A stretch of DNA of 64,000 nt, from NCBI GenBank assembly GCA_963851045.1, contig CAWKNC010000001.1:682001-746000 (forward strand). Reading direction: 5' to 3'. This DNA is from WHSW01 sp963851045 (GTDB taxonomy: Bacteria > Actinomycetota > Thermoleophilia > Solirubrobacterales > 70-9). The notes beneath the pieces were generated by a model. The model was not told the DNA's origin and made no database searches. It saw only the letters and a list, made by a program, of their open reading frames with translations. Position numbers and translations under genes: made by a program. Within the stretch, counting starts at the first letter, position 1. Each line of letters begins with the position of its first letter. Below, piece after piece: positions 1 to 8,782 of this stretch.

Positions 1-742
1 GCTGCCGGATCCGGTTTCGCAGATGAGCACGCTCGTGCGCAGGATTCGAAATGAGCTCAACCTGAATGCATCGGTTGGAATGGGGCCAAATCGCCTGGTC
101 GCCAAGGTCGCCTCAGATGCCGAGAAGCCGCGCGGCTTCGTCGTCTTGACCCGCGAGCAGGCGGCAAGGCGCTTCGCGCCCGAGCCTGCGCGCCTGATTC
201 CCGGGATCGGGCCCAAGACCGCCGAGCGACTCGAGGCACTCGGCGTGAGGACGATCGGCGACCTGCAGGCGTATCCCCCAAACGAGCTGATCAGCAGGTT
301 CGGTCAAAGCCACGGCCGCGGCCTGCACGAGCGTGCCCACTTTCGAGACGACTCGCCCGTGGCCCGCGGCGAGCTGAAGTCGCGCTCGATCGAGACCACC
401 TTCGACTACGACATCGCCGAGCTCGCTCGGCTCGAGGAGGTGCTCACGGAGCAGTCGAAGCGCCTCGGGGCCGAGCTGCGCGAGCGCAGCCTGCGCGGCC
501 GGACGATCGGGATCAAGGTGCGCCTCGACGATTGGACAACGGTCACGCGCGTGCACACGATCGAGGCGGCCACCAACGACGGCGAGCTGATCGCCTCCAC
601 GGCGCTGTCCCTGCTGCGCGCGTACGCGCCGCCGCGCCCGGTGCGGCTGATCGGGGTGAAGGTGGCAGCGTTCGCGGACGAGGCGGAGCCGGCGGCACAC
701 GGCTGCGAGCCGGAGCCTCTCACTCTGTTGCCGGCCGCCTAG
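1..742 (+). CDS. dinB: DNA polymerase IV (Y-family), 5' end outside window
   Basis: The reading frame is open from base 2 to the stop at 740-742, so about 246 C-terminal residues are present and the true start lies left of the window. The fragment begins in the palm with the Y-family signature ASVGMGPNRLVAKVASD and KPRG. A helix-hairpin-helix thumb (IPGIGPKTAERLEALGV) and the little-finger domain follow. The catalytic SIDE-type carboxylates would be upstream and cannot be checked. The family performs error-prone translesion synthesis. The downstream neighbour runs the other way, ending 15 bases after this stop. Confidence 0.93.
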   Translation, partial: LPDPVSQMSTLVRRIRNELNLNASVGMGPNRLVAKVASDAEKPRGFVVLTREQAARRFAPEPARLIPGIGPKTAERLEALGVRTIGDLQAYPPNELISRFGQSHGRGLHERAHFRDDSPVARGELKSRSIETTFDYDIAELARLEEVLTEQSKRLGAELRERSLRGRTIGIKVRLDDWTTVTRVHTIEAATNDGELIASTALSLLRAYAPPRPVRLIGVKVAAFADEAEPAAHGCEPEPLTLLPAA

Positions 743-757
743 TCGTGCCGGTTCGCG

Positions 758-1696
758 TCAGGACGAGGCGTCGTCGCGTATCGGGTCGGACTCGCCGGCA
801 TGCTCGGCCTCGAGCTGCGCCGCTACTGCAAGGCCCAAAAACAGTGCGATCGCGCTGAGAAACGCCCAAAGCATCAGCCCGATGAAGCCGGCCAGGGGCC
901 CGTACGTTTGCCCGAACCCGTCGCTCGCACCGATGTAGACGGCGAGCAAGCCGGTGAACGTGAACCAGAGCCCCACCGCCACTGAGGAGCCGAGGACCAG
1001 CCAGGAGAACTGCGGTTGGTGGCGATGTGGGGAGACCATGAAGAGCACCGCAACCGCGCTGGCGACGAGCGCGGCTCCGAGCGGCCAGCGGCCGATCGAC
1101 CAGGCTGTCTGAGCAACGTCGGTCCAGTCCTTCGCCGAGCCGAGAGAGTCGCCGATTGCAGATCCGAATACGACCAGCACGAAGGCCGCGACCGTAGCCG
1201 CGCCGGCGGTGAGCCCGAGCCCGGTAGCGACGAGGTACTTGCGCACCGTGGGCCGGTCACGCTCGACGCCATAGATGCGATTCGAGCCCCGCTCGATCTG
1301 CCCCATCGCGCCGGCGGCAGCGACAATCGCAGCCAACAGGCCGAGTACCAGGGCTGCGTCGCCAGCGTTAGCTTCGCTGCCCTGCTTGAAGGCCTGGGTC
1401 AGGATCTGGCCGGCCGGGCCGGGAGCGATGTCCTCCGCCGTCTCGGTGAGCACGGTCGTGAAGGTCTGCTGGTCAAGGACCCGAGCAAAGCCGACGACGG
1501 CGATCACCGCGGGCAGCAGCGTGAGGATGAACTGAAAGCCGAGCGCCCGGGAGTGGCTGAAGCCGTCGGCGTAACGAAAACGGACGAAGGACCGCTGCAG
1601 CAGCTTGGCGAGCCCCACGTTGCGCAGCGTCTCGATCGCGTCCTCCCCCTCGAGATCGAGATCGCGCGTAACCGGGACGGTGGCGGCCGTACTCAC
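758..1696 (-). CDS. YihY/BrkB family inner-membrane protein
   Basis: This 312-residue protein has about six hydrophobic segments and the N-terminal layout of the YihY/BrkB family: a short cytoplasmic region, then a first helix around FILTLLPAVIAVVGFARVL. Family members were once called ribonuclease BN, but that assignment was withdrawn; the function is unknown and probably linked to membrane transport or the envelope. The start is GTG at 1694-1696. Downstream it faces the end of dinB convergently. Nothing in the sequence shows a substrate. Confidence 0.85.
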   Translation of the reverse strand: MSTAATVPVTRDLDLEGEDAIETLRNVGLAKLLQRSFVRFRYADGFSHSRALGFQFILTLLPAVIAVVGFARVLDQQTFTTVLTETAEDIAPGPAGQILTQAFKQGSEANAGDAALVLGLLAAIVAAAGAMGQIERGSNRIYGVERDRPTVRKYLVATGLGLTAGAATVAAFVLVVFGSAIGDSLGSAKDWTDVAQTAWSIGRWPLGAALVASAVAVLFMVSPHRHQPQFSWLVLGSSVAVGLWFTFTGLLAVYIGASDGFGQTYGPLAGFIGLMLWAFLSAIALFLGLAVAAQLEAEHAGESDPIRDDASS

Positions 1697-1723
1697 CCGC
1701 GCATGATCACATCGGGGTGCAAG

Positions 1724-1921
1724 TTAGGCCAGCGCGAACAGGGCGCCGTATGCAATCGCGCCGGCGAAGGAGCAGGCGCCGACGATCATCGCCGAGCGCT
1801 CGTCGCCGCGCGAGAAGAACACGAAGGCGCCGATCAACCCGGCGAAGGGCAGCAGAAAACCGCCGATGCTTGCGGCAACTACCTGATTTCTGTACTTGCG
1901 CGGGTCGACGTCGTCGTTCAC
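1724..1921 (-). CDS. Small two-helix membrane protein
   Basis: A 65-residue protein is called from GTG at 1919-1921 (VNDDVDPRKYRNQ...). It has two predicted membrane helices (GGFLLPFAGLIGAFVFF and a second ending AYGALFALA) separated by a charged RGDERS loop. The frame stays open upstream, but that part is Ser/Arg-rich antisense of the OsmC gene and looks like shadow coding. The gene lies 27 bases upstream of the YihY gene on the same strand. I do not recognise the family. The start has no clear Shine-Dalgarno sequence. Confidence 0.5.
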   Translation of the reverse strand: MNDDVDPRKYRNQVVAASIGGFLLPFAGLIGAFVFFSRGDERSAMIVGACSFAGAIAYGALFALA

Positions 1922-2009
1922 GCGCCGCAGTCTGCCAGTGAGGCGGTCCTTGAGTGTCGCCGCCCATTCGGGGATGATGGCGCTCCCCTGCGAGAAAGAG
2001 GTGCTGGCG

Positions 2010-2531
2010 ATGGACCGAGAACGACTTCGCGAGGTCCAGGGACCGATCAAGCAGAGGTTTCGCGACGATCCGGACACCGCCCGGATCACCCTCACGGCCG
2101 AGGGCTCCCTGGACGCTGGCATCTCATGCTCTGTGCAGACGGGTCGCGAGCTGGTCCGTGCCGGACTGCATCCGGACACTGGCGGTGACGTCACGCTCGC
2201 GTGCTCGGGGGACATGCTGCTGCAGGCCCTGGTGGCCTGCGCCGGGGTGACAATGCGCTCGGTCGCAACCGCGATCGGCGTCGACGTGAGCGGATCAGTG
2301 CACGCCGAGGGCGAGCTCGACTGGCGCGGGACGCTCGCGATCGACAGGGAGGTTCCGGTCGGCTTCGGCGAGATTCGGTTGCGCTTCGACCTCGTCTCGG
2401 ATGCCACCGATGAGGAGCTCGCGACCCTGGAACGCCTCACCGAGCGCTTCTGCGTGGTCTTTCAGACGCTCTCTCGGTCGCCGGCGCTCGCGGTGGAGTT
2501 GCGCCGGTCAGACGCGGAGCTCCTGCACTAG
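2010..2531 (+). CDS. OsmC family protein
   Basis: This 173-residue protein carries the two cysteines that define OsmC/Ohr thiol peroxidases, in LVACAGVTMRS and ERFCVVFQTLS. Relatives reduce organic hydroperoxides through these cysteines, though many actinobacterial OsmC-like proteins are untested. The start is ATG at 2010, preceded by GAAAGAGG at a good distance; upstream in-frame codons are Arg/Ser-rich and were discarded. Its last 24 bases overlap the 3' end of the convergent LuxR gene. Confidence 0.85.
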   Translation: MDRERLREVQGPIKQRFRDDPDTARITLTAEGSLDAGISCSVQTGRELVRAGLHPDTGGDVTLACSGDMLLQALVACAGVTMRSVATAIGVDVSGSVHAEGELDWRGTLAIDREVPVGFGEIRLRFDLVSDATDEELATLERLTERFCVVFQTLSRSPALAVELRRSDAELLH

Positions 2532-5402
2532 CGTCGTCACCGGCCTGGGTTGGTCGCTCAGAGTCGCCGCGATTTCCTTGCGAGACCCGATCTCGAGTTT
2601 TCGATAGGTGTTTCGCAGGTGGAACTCGATCGCCTTAGCGGTGACGAAAAGTGCCTGAGCGATCTCGCGGTTAGTCAGTCCGTCCGCGGCCATTCGCGCG
2701 ACTCGCAGCTCAGCCGGCGTCAGGGATTCCACGCCGCTCAGGTAGCGGCTTCGAGGCTTGCCACCGGCGAGCCTGAGCTCGTCGGCTGCCTGGCGTTCCA
2801 GGGCCAGCGCCCCGAGGCGCCGACTGAGATCGAGTCCGCTGCGAAGGACATCGCGCGAATCGGTCCGCTGTCCAGCGCGCCGAAGCGCCGCGCCCAGGTC
2901 CACCGTGGCCCGGCATAGCTCCAACACCGATTCGGACTGGCCGAGGGTGGCCACGGCGTTGCGCAGGTGTGCGATTCCCTCCTCGCTGCCAACCGCGAGA
3001 CCGAGCGCGCGCAGAGCGATCCCTGTAGATCGCGGCGAGCCGTAGCGCTCGACAAGTCGAAGCTCCTCGCGCGCGAGCTCCACACCTCGCGCTCGGTCGC
3101 CCAGTCGCGCCGCGGCTACGGCGGCACGCGATCGCCACTCGCCGTAGAAGGCGGGATTTGGCATCGGCCAGCCCTGTCCCCACGCCTCGAAGTCGGCAAG
3201 CGCAGCTTCGGCGTCGCCCCTCGCGAGCGCCAGCTGCCCACGAGAGCCCAAAAACAACAGCCATGGCATCTGCGTTTGCCAGCGCTCCTCGTCGAGCTCC
3301 GCGACGGCAGCGGCGGCCTCGTCGAGTTCGTCGCGTTCGATCAGGGCCATCACCAAGATTGCGTAGGCCGCCGGCAGGTATTGCTCCCAGCCGCTCGCCT
3401 GGGCCGCGATCGCGGCGCGCTCGTCGGCGATCGCCTCGTTGATCGCCCCGCGGCCAAGAAGCGGATGACCGCGGCAGTAGCTCGCCGTTGCGAACCCGGT
3501 GATCGAGCCGGTGCGCTGAGCGACCTCAATTGCGTCGGTCAGAACCTCCTCGCTGCGCGCGAGCCGATCCGCGAGTGAGAGCACGCCGGTGATCGCGTAG
3601 AGCGCATTCCCGTCGGCCCCCTCGTCAGCAAGCAGTTGGCCGTCGTCCAAAGCTCGCTCAGCCAGAGCGACACCCTGCTCGCGCGGCTCGCCGAGCATCG
3701 CGGATGTCAACCCTCCCATCGAAAGAATCGCGCGCTCAGCAGCGCTCGGTTGGCGGTCGCCAATCGATTTCACCGCAGCACCGATCCGCGCAATTATCGT
3801 CGGCCCGTCATCTGGCCGGGCGAGCATTGCCACGTCGAAGAAGCCGGCCTCGTTGCGACGCAGCAATTCCGGGTCCTTGACGCCATCAACGTCCGCACCT
3901 GCCTCGAATGCGTCGGCTGCGTCGGCCAGGCGACCCTGCCGGTAGAGAGCGGTCCCGAGCGCATGTAAGGCCTCCGCACGCTGATCTCCGACATGGAGCT
4001 CGGCGGCTACTCGCAGGGTGTCGCTCGCCTCGGCCGCCCCCGCGAGCAGCTGTGCGCGGCCCAACGCAAGGGTCACGGCAGGTTTGCGTTCGCCCGCGGG
4101 CTCGACCAGGGCCCTCTCCAGATACTGCTGGGTCGATTCCGGCGCGCCCCGTGCCGCCGCCGCTCGCGCGGCGTCGAGCAGCGTCTCGACGACCCACGGG
4201 TCGCCGTTGCGTTGGGAGGCGAGGAGATGGGCGGCGACGATCTCCGAAGGCGCTCCGGCGGCTGCGAGTCTGCGCGCGGCCTGGGCGTGGGCCCGCTCGA
4301 GAGACCGTTTGCCGATCTGGGTGACCACGGCGTTGGCAACCAGGGGATGAGCAAGCTCCAGGCGGTCACCGCCCGCCAGGATCCCGGCCCGGGTGAGGAC
4401 CTCGCTCGCATCGGTCGCCGCGTCGACATCGAGGCCCGCCAGGTTCGCCGCGAGGGAAAGCTCGGCATCACCTCCCAGTACGACGACGGCCTTCGCGAGC
4501 TCACCGGCGTCGGGCCCGAGACGCGCGAGGCGCAGCGCGGTTGTTCGGCGAACGGCCTCAGGCGCCATCGACTCGAGCGCTCGAGCACCGTCTGCGTCCG
4601 GGCAAACCCCCCTGGCGATCAGCTCGGCAAGAAGCTCGTGGAGCAGAAACGGATTACCGGCCGACGTCGTCGCGCACGCAGAGCAGAACTCGTCGCCTGC
4701 GTTCGGCAGATGATCGCGAACCAGCGTTGCCACGGCGGACTCGCTGAGGGGTCGAGGATCGAGCAGCGTCGCCGACTCGATCGCGGCGAGTTCCGCGAGA
4801 AGCTCGGCTCTCTCCCCGGCCGGCTCCTCGTCACGGACGGCCACAACCAGCGTCAGAGCCAGGTCGTCGATTCGACACGCGAGATAGTTGATGAACTGAA
4901 GCGACGCTGGGTCCGCCCATTGTGCGTCGTCGATCAGGATCGCCAGAGGTGAGTCCGCTGCGATGTTTGAGGTCAGCCAATACAGGCCGTGAAGCAGGGG
5001 GGAGAGCTGTCGCTCCGGCGAGTCCCCCGCATCGGACCCAGAGAACAGCGGCTCGGCGAGTTGGGCCGGGCCGGTGAAGAGCGTTTGGCGAACCACGTCG
5101 TCGGTCTCCATGAGGGTGCGCTGAAACAGAGCGAGCGGGACGCCGAACGAGAACTCCTGCTCCAGGGGCACGCAGCGAGCGAAGGCGACGTCGAGTCCTT
5201 GATCGGCGGCCCTGAGGCGAGCCGTCTCTAGGAGGCGTGTCTTGCCTACACCGGCGGCCCCCGTGATGAGTACGAAACCGCCCGGGGCGGTTCGCGCCGA
5301 GTCAAGCGTCGCGCCGAGCGCGGCGATCTCCCTTTCGCGTTCGAGCAGCAGCGGTTGACCCGCGTGGGCCACGCCCCCCTTCGAGGCCACCGTTATCCCC
5401 AT
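2508..5402 (-). CDS. Large ATP-binding LuxR-type (LAL) transcriptional regulator
   Basis: This 964-residue protein has the LAL architecture. An N-terminal AAA/NACHT-like ATPase carries Walker A GAAGVGKT at residues 48-55 and Walker B LAILIDDAQWAD near 153-164. A long TPR-like helical middle follows, then a C-terminal LuxR helix-turn-helix (LTPAELRVARMAADGLTNRE ... IGSRKEI). Such proteins are ATP-dependent activators sensing small ligands; MalT is the best known. The start is ATG at 5400-5402. A 20-base inverted repeat lies 23 bases upstream, between this gene and the divergent secreted-protein gene, and is a plausible binding site. The target genes are unknown. Confidence 0.9.
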   Translation of the reverse strand: MGITVASKGGVAHAGQPLLLEREREIAALGATLDSARTAPGGFVLITGAAGVGKTRLLETARLRAADQGLDVAFARCVPLEQEFSFGVPLALFQRTLMETDDVVRQTLFTGPAQLAEPLFSGSDAGDSPERQLSPLLHGLYWLTSNIAADSPLAILIDDAQWADPASLQFINYLACRIDDLALTLVVAVRDEEPAGERAELLAELAAIESATLLDPRPLSESAVATLVRDHLPNAGDEFCSACATTSAGNPFLLHELLAELIARGVCPDADGARALESMAPEAVRRTTALRLARLGPDAGELAKAVVVLGGDAELSLAANLAGLDVDAATDASEVLTRAGILAGGDRLELAHPLVANAVVTQIGKRSLERAHAQAARRLAAAGAPSEIVAAHLLASQRNGDPWVVETLLDAARAAAARGAPESTQQYLERALVEPAGERKPAVTLALGRAQLLAGAAEASDTLRVAAELHVGDQRAEALHALGTALYRQGRLADAADAFEAGADVDGVKDPELLRRNEAGFFDVAMLARPDDGPTIIARIGAAVKSIGDRQPSAAERAILSMGGLTSAMLGEPREQGVALAERALDDGQLLADEGADGNALYAITGVLSLADRLARSEEVLTDAIEVAQRTGSITGFATASYCRGHPLLGRGAINEAIADERAAIAAQASGWEQYLPAAYAILVMALIERDELDEAAAAVAELDEERWQTQMPWLLFLGSRGQLALARGDAEAALADFEAWGQGWPMPNPAFYGEWRSRAAVAAARLGDRARGVELAREELRLVERYGSPRSTGIALRALGLAVGSEEGIAHLRNAVATLGQSESVLELCRATVDLGAALRRAGQRTDSRDVLRSGLDLSRRLGALALERQAADELRLAGGKPRSRYLSGVESLTPAELRVARMAADGLTNREIAQALFVTAKAIEFHLRNTYRKLEIGSRKEIAATLSDQPRPVTTLVQELRV

Positions 5403-5424
5403 TCGCAGATCAGTCTAAGAGAAA

Positions 5425-5444
5425 ACTAGGGCCTTGTCCCTAGT
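5425..5444. promoter_or_regulatory. Perfect inverted repeat, candidate LuxR operator
   Basis: ACTAGGG-CCTTGT-CCCTAGT: two perfect 7-base arms around a 6-base spacer. It lies in the 111-base divergent interval between the LAL regulator and the secreted repeat protein. Length and symmetry fit a LuxR-type dimer site. A second CCCTAG-like half occurs at 5462-5466 (CCCCTAG). The assignment to the neighbouring regulator is inferred from position. Confidence 0.5.
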
Positions 5445-5513
5445 GACACAAGATGGGATCCCCCCTAGAAACGCCTTTCGAAGGGGCATCACTCAAGGAT
5501 GAGGAGCAAAGAC

Positions 5514-7295
5514 GTGTCGGGTTTTCGGAAGTGTCTGGGGTTTGTCGTCATGGTGGCCGCGCTGCTGGCGAGCACAGCCAGCGCTGCAAATGCGGCGCCC
5601 TCCATCACCGGAACCGTCACCGGACCCGCTGGGGCGCTGCTCGAGGGCATCTGCGTCAGCGCCGACGACCTCGAGTTCGACGACTTCGGCTACGACGAGA
5701 CCGACGTCAACGGCCAGTACTCGATCGATGATCTGCCGACCGACACCTACACCGTCCAGTTCTCGGACTGCAACGACACCGTCGGAAACTTCCAGCCGGA
5801 GTTCTTCAACAACCAGCGCACCTACGACACCGCGACGCCAGTCTCGGTAACGGCCGGCACGGCCACGCCGAACATCCACGCGCAGCTCGAGGCCGGAGGT
5901 TCGATCTCGGGGACCGTGACCGCCTCAGGCGGCGGCGCCTTGAACAACATCTGCGTCGACGCGGAGGACACGAACTTCGACTTCAACGACTACGCGGAAA
6001 CCAACGGCTCCGGTCAGTACACGATCGACGATCTCCCGACCGCCAGCTACAAGGTCACGTTCTCGGATTGCAACGACAGCGGGAACTTCGTGACCGAGTT
6101 CTACGACAACAAGACGACCTTCGCGGCGGCGAACCCGGTCTCTGTCACGGCGGGCCTGAACACGCCGACCATCGACGCCGCGCTCGACGCCGGTGGGGCG
6201 ATCACGGGCACGGTCACAGGGCCCAGTGGAAGTCCTCTGCCCTCCATCTGCGTGCAGGCCACGAGTGGAGCCGACCTCGACGACAGCGAGACCGATCTCA
6301 CCAACGGGAGCGGCCAGTACACGTTGGACGACCTCCCCGCCGGGAGCTACAGAGTCTTGTTCACGGATTGCATCTCGCCCACTCCCCTGGCGTTCGAGTG
6401 GTACACCAACAAGGCCTCGTTCGCGACCGCGAACACCGTCTTGGTGACGGCTGGCGTGACGACGCTGAACATTGGCGCTCAACTCGACCCAGCCGGAACG
6501 ATCACCGGCACGGTGACGAGGAATGGCGCGAACGCTTCGGGCATCTGCGTCAGCGCCCTTGACCCCGGCAACGAAGCGATCCACTACGCCGAAGCCACGA
6601 CGTCGAGCACCGGCACATACACGCTGCCCGGTTTGCAGACCGGCACCTACAAGGTCTTCTTCGACGACTGCGGACCTGGAGGCACCGACGCCAAGTACTA
6701 CAACCAGCAATCAACCTATGCCACTGCCAACGTGGTCATCGTCACGGCGCCCTCAGCCACCAGCGGGATCAATGCTGCTTTCGGGGGTGCCCCGGCGCCG
6801 ACGGTGACGATCATCTCTGGCCCGACGGGATCGACCAGCGAGCGCCGGCCGACGTTCGCCTTCACGGCATCCGCCGGCTCGACGGTCCAGTGCTCGATCA
6901 GCACTGGTGCTGCGAGCTACGGGCCATGCAGCGGCGCCTCGAGCCATCAGCCGGCCGCCGACCTCGCCGATGGCAGCTACACGTTCAGCGTGCGGGCGAG
7001 CAGCGCCGGCGGCGAGGCCGTCGCAACGCGCTCGTTCACCTTGACGACCGCCTCGACGACGCCGACAACGACGACGCCGACGACGACGACGCCGACGACG
7101 ACGACGCCGACGACAACAACGCCGACGACGACGGACCCGACGGCCACCGATGCCGCCTGCGATGCCGCCGAGGAGAAGCTGGCGAAGGCCAAGAAGGCGC
7201 TGAAGAAGGCGAAGAAGTCCGGTAAGGCCTCGAAGATCAAGAAGGCCAAGGCCAAGGTCAAGAAGGCCCAGGCTGCGGTTGACAAGGATTGCTGA
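5514..7295 (+). CDS. Secreted repeat protein with Ig-like domain, Thr-Pro linker and Lys-rich tail
   Basis: About 593 residues. A signal peptide (FVVMVAALLASTASAANA) precedes four repeats of roughly 85-100 residues resembling carboxypeptidase regulatory-like (beta-sandwich) domains. Each opens with ITGTV/ISGTV and carries a Cys in ICV; most have a second Cys in SDCND, DCIS or DDCG, suggesting one disulfide per repeat. An Ig-like domain (PTVTIISGPTG...), a TTTTP linker and an Ala/Lys-rich tail bounded by Cys residues follow. GTG at 5514 is preferred because GAGGAG lies 7 bases before it; ATG at 5499 lacks a ribosome site. It is probably exported and surface-associated; no enzyme motif is visible. 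Confidence 0.8.
   Translation: MSGFRKCLGFVVMVAALLASTASAANAAPSITGTVTGPAGALLEGICVSADDLEFDDFGYDETDVNGQYSIDDLPTDTYTVQFSDCNDTVGNFQPEFFNNQRTYDTATPVSVTAGTATPNIHAQLEAGGSISGTVTASGGGALNNICVDAEDTNFDFNDYAETNGSGQYTIDDLPTASYKVTFSDCNDSGNFVTEFYDNKTTFAAANPVSVTAGLNTPTIDAALDAGGAITGTVTGPSGSPLPSICVQATSGADLDDSETDLTNGSGQYTLDDLPAGSYRVLFTDCISPTPLAFEWYTNKASFATANTVLVTAGVTTLNIGAQLDPAGTITGTVTRNGANASGICVSALDPGNEAIHYAEATTSSTGTYTLPGLQTGTYKVFFDDCGPGGTDAKYYNQQSTYATANVVIVTAPSATSGINAAFGGAPAPTVTIISGPTGSTSERRPTFAFTASAGSTVQCSISTGAASYGPCSGASSHQPAADLADGSYTFSVRASSAGGEAVATRSFTLTTASTTPTTTTPTTTTPTTTTPTTTTPTTTDPTATDAACDAAEEKLAKAKKALKKAKKSGKASKIKKAKAKVKKAQAAVDKDC
7055..7137 (+). repeat. Tandem ACG/CCG-rich repeat encoding TTTTP linker
   Basis: A low-complexity tract of about 15-base units (acgacgacgacgccg variants) encodes the Thr-Pro linker of the secreted protein. 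It is in frame and therefore protein-driven, and is expected to vary in copy number. Confidence 0.75.
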
Positions 7296-7302
7296 GCAGC
7301 CG

Positions 7303-7334
7303 GGTGGTCACCTCACCAGCGCGAGGTGACCACC
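7303..7334. terminator. Strong hairpin between convergent genes
   Basis: GGTGGTCACCTC and GAGGTGACCACC form a perfect 12-base stem with an 8-base loop, followed on the plus strand by TTCTTG. It begins 7 bases after the secreted-protein stop, and its arms cover the last codons and stop of the convergent mmsA-like gene. It likely terminates the plus-strand transcript. Confidence 0.65.
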
Positions 7335-8782
7335 TTCTTGCGCGTGTAGAACTCCACCGCGTCCGTGCCGTTGGCGTGCAGGTCGCCGTCGATCGAGTCC
7401 TTCCAGCCTGAGAACGGAAACCAGGCGACCGGGGCGGCAACGCCGACGTTGACGCCGAGCATGCCGGCCTCCGCGCCGTAGCGGTAGGCACGGGCGGCGC
7501 CGCCCGAGGTGGTGAAGATCGACCCGGCGTTGCCGTAGCGCGAGCCGTTGGCGAACTCGAGCGCGCCGTCGAGATCGTCGACGCGGACGACCGCGAGCAG
7601 TGGCCCAAAGAGCTCCTCGCGGGCCAAATCGGAATCGGTATCGGAGGTCTCGACGATCGAGGGACCGATCAGCGAGCCGCCCGGGCCGGCGTCGCGGCGG
7701 CCGTCGAGGACGACCTCCTCGTCGCCTGAGGCGGCGGCCTCGACCGCGGCGTCGATCCTGTCGCGCGCGTCCGGGCCGACGAGGGGGCAGACTTCGACAC
7801 CCTCCTGGTCGCCAGGACCGACGCCAAGACCGGCCGCGGCGGACACCAGCGCGTCGAGCGAGCGGTCCTGCTCCTCGCGTGTACCGACGAGCACCGCGAC
7901 GGACCCCGCGAGGCAGCGCTGGCCGCCGGCGCCAAAGGCCGAGGACATGATCGCCGGCACGGTGACGTCGAGATCGGCGTCGGGCATGACAATCAGCGAG
8001 TTCTTCGCTCCGCCCAGCGCCTGAAAGCGCTTGCCGTTAGCAGAGGAACGCTCGGCGATGTAACGCGCGGTCGACGCCTGGCCGACGAACGAGATCGCGT
8101 CGATCTCGGGGTGGTCGAGGAGTCCGTTGACCGCGTCGTGGGCACCGTGGACGAGGTTCAACACACCGGCCGGGATCGCGTCGACCGAATCGATCAGCTC
8201 GAAGATCCGCTCCGACGGACGCGGGTCGCGCTCGGATGGCTTGAGGATGAAGGTGTTGCCGCAAGCGATCGCGTACGGCAAGAACCAGAGCGGGATCATC
8301 GCCGGGAAGTTGAACGGCGTGATCGCGGCGACCACACCCACCGGCTGGCGCACGAGCTCGACGTCGACGCCGCCGGCGACCCCCTCGAGATTCTCGCCCT
8401 TGAGCAGGTGGGGGATCCCACAGGCCGCCTCGGTCGACTCGATTCCGCGCACCACCTCGCCGCGGGCATCGTCGATGGTCTTGCCCATGTCCTCGGTGAC
8501 GAGCTGCGCGATCTCTTCCTGATGCGCCCACAGCGCCTCGCGCAACGCCATGACCGCACGCGCGCGCTTCTGCGGGGCAACCGCGCGCCATGCCGGCTGC
8601 GCCTCACGAGCCGCGCGGGCGGCGGCGTCGATGTCGGCGGCCCCGGAGAGCGGGACCAGCGCCGTCAGCTCACCGGTTGCCGGATTACGGTCCTCGAGAG
8701 TCTCACCCGACGCGGCCTCTACCCAGCCGCCACCGATGTAGTTGCGAAGGGTCCTCGTCGCCTGTTCGGTTTCAGTTGCCAT
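7313..8782 (-). CDS. mmsA: Methylmalonate-semialdehyde dehydrogenase type (CoA-acylating)
   Basis: This 489-residue aldehyde dehydrogenase has the MmsA fingerprints: TPFNFPAMIP, LGGAKN, the catalytic cysteine in GAGGQRCLAGS, and the C-terminal PFSGWKDSIDGDLHANG and KKVVTSRW. MmsA enzymes convert malonate or methylmalonate semialdehyde to acetyl- or propionyl-CoA with NAD and CoA, in valine, inositol or beta-alanine breakdown. ATG at 8780-8782 was chosen; the open frame upstream is antisense of the next gene. It overlaps the preceding ALDH gene by 11 bases, indicating one transcript. In this window, beta-alanine from polyamine breakdown is an attractive source of its substrate, but that is inference. 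Confidence 0.88.
   Translation of the reverse strand: MATETEQATRTLRNYIGGGWVEAASGETLEDRNPATGELTALVPLSGAADIDAAARAAREAQPAWRAVAPQKRARAVMALREALWAHQEEIAQLVTEDMGKTIDDARGEVVRGIESTEAACGIPHLLKGENLEGVAGGVDVELVRQPVGVVAAITPFNFPAMIPLWFLPYAIACGNTFILKPSERDPRPSERIFELIDSVDAIPAGVLNLVHGAHDAVNGLLDHPEIDAISFVGQASTARYIAERSSANGKRFQALGGAKNSLIVMPDADLDVTVPAIMSSAFGAGGQRCLAGSVAVLVGTREEQDRSLDALVSAAAGLGVGPGDQEGVEVCPLVGPDARDRIDAAVEAAASGDEEVVLDGRRDAGPGGSLIGPSIVETSDTDSDLAREELFGPLLAVVRVDDLDGALEFANGSRYGNAGSIFTTSGGAARAYRYGAEAGMLGVNVGVAAPVAWFPFSGWKDSIDGDLHANGTDAVEFYTRKKVVTSRW

Noticed and set aside
1016..2188. A 390-codon plus-strand frame across the YihY gene
   Set aside because: It mirrors the YihY and small membrane genes and has no domain; composition matches shadow coding in high-GC DNA.
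3993..4952. A 319-codon frame opposite the LuxR regulator
   Set aside because: The regulator frame is supported by Walker and helix-turn-helix motifs over its entire length; the opposite frame has none.
7143..7295. The Lys/Ala tail as a histone H1-like DNA-binding protein
   Set aside because: It is the end of a chain with a signal peptide and extracellular domains, so a nucleoid role is unlikely.
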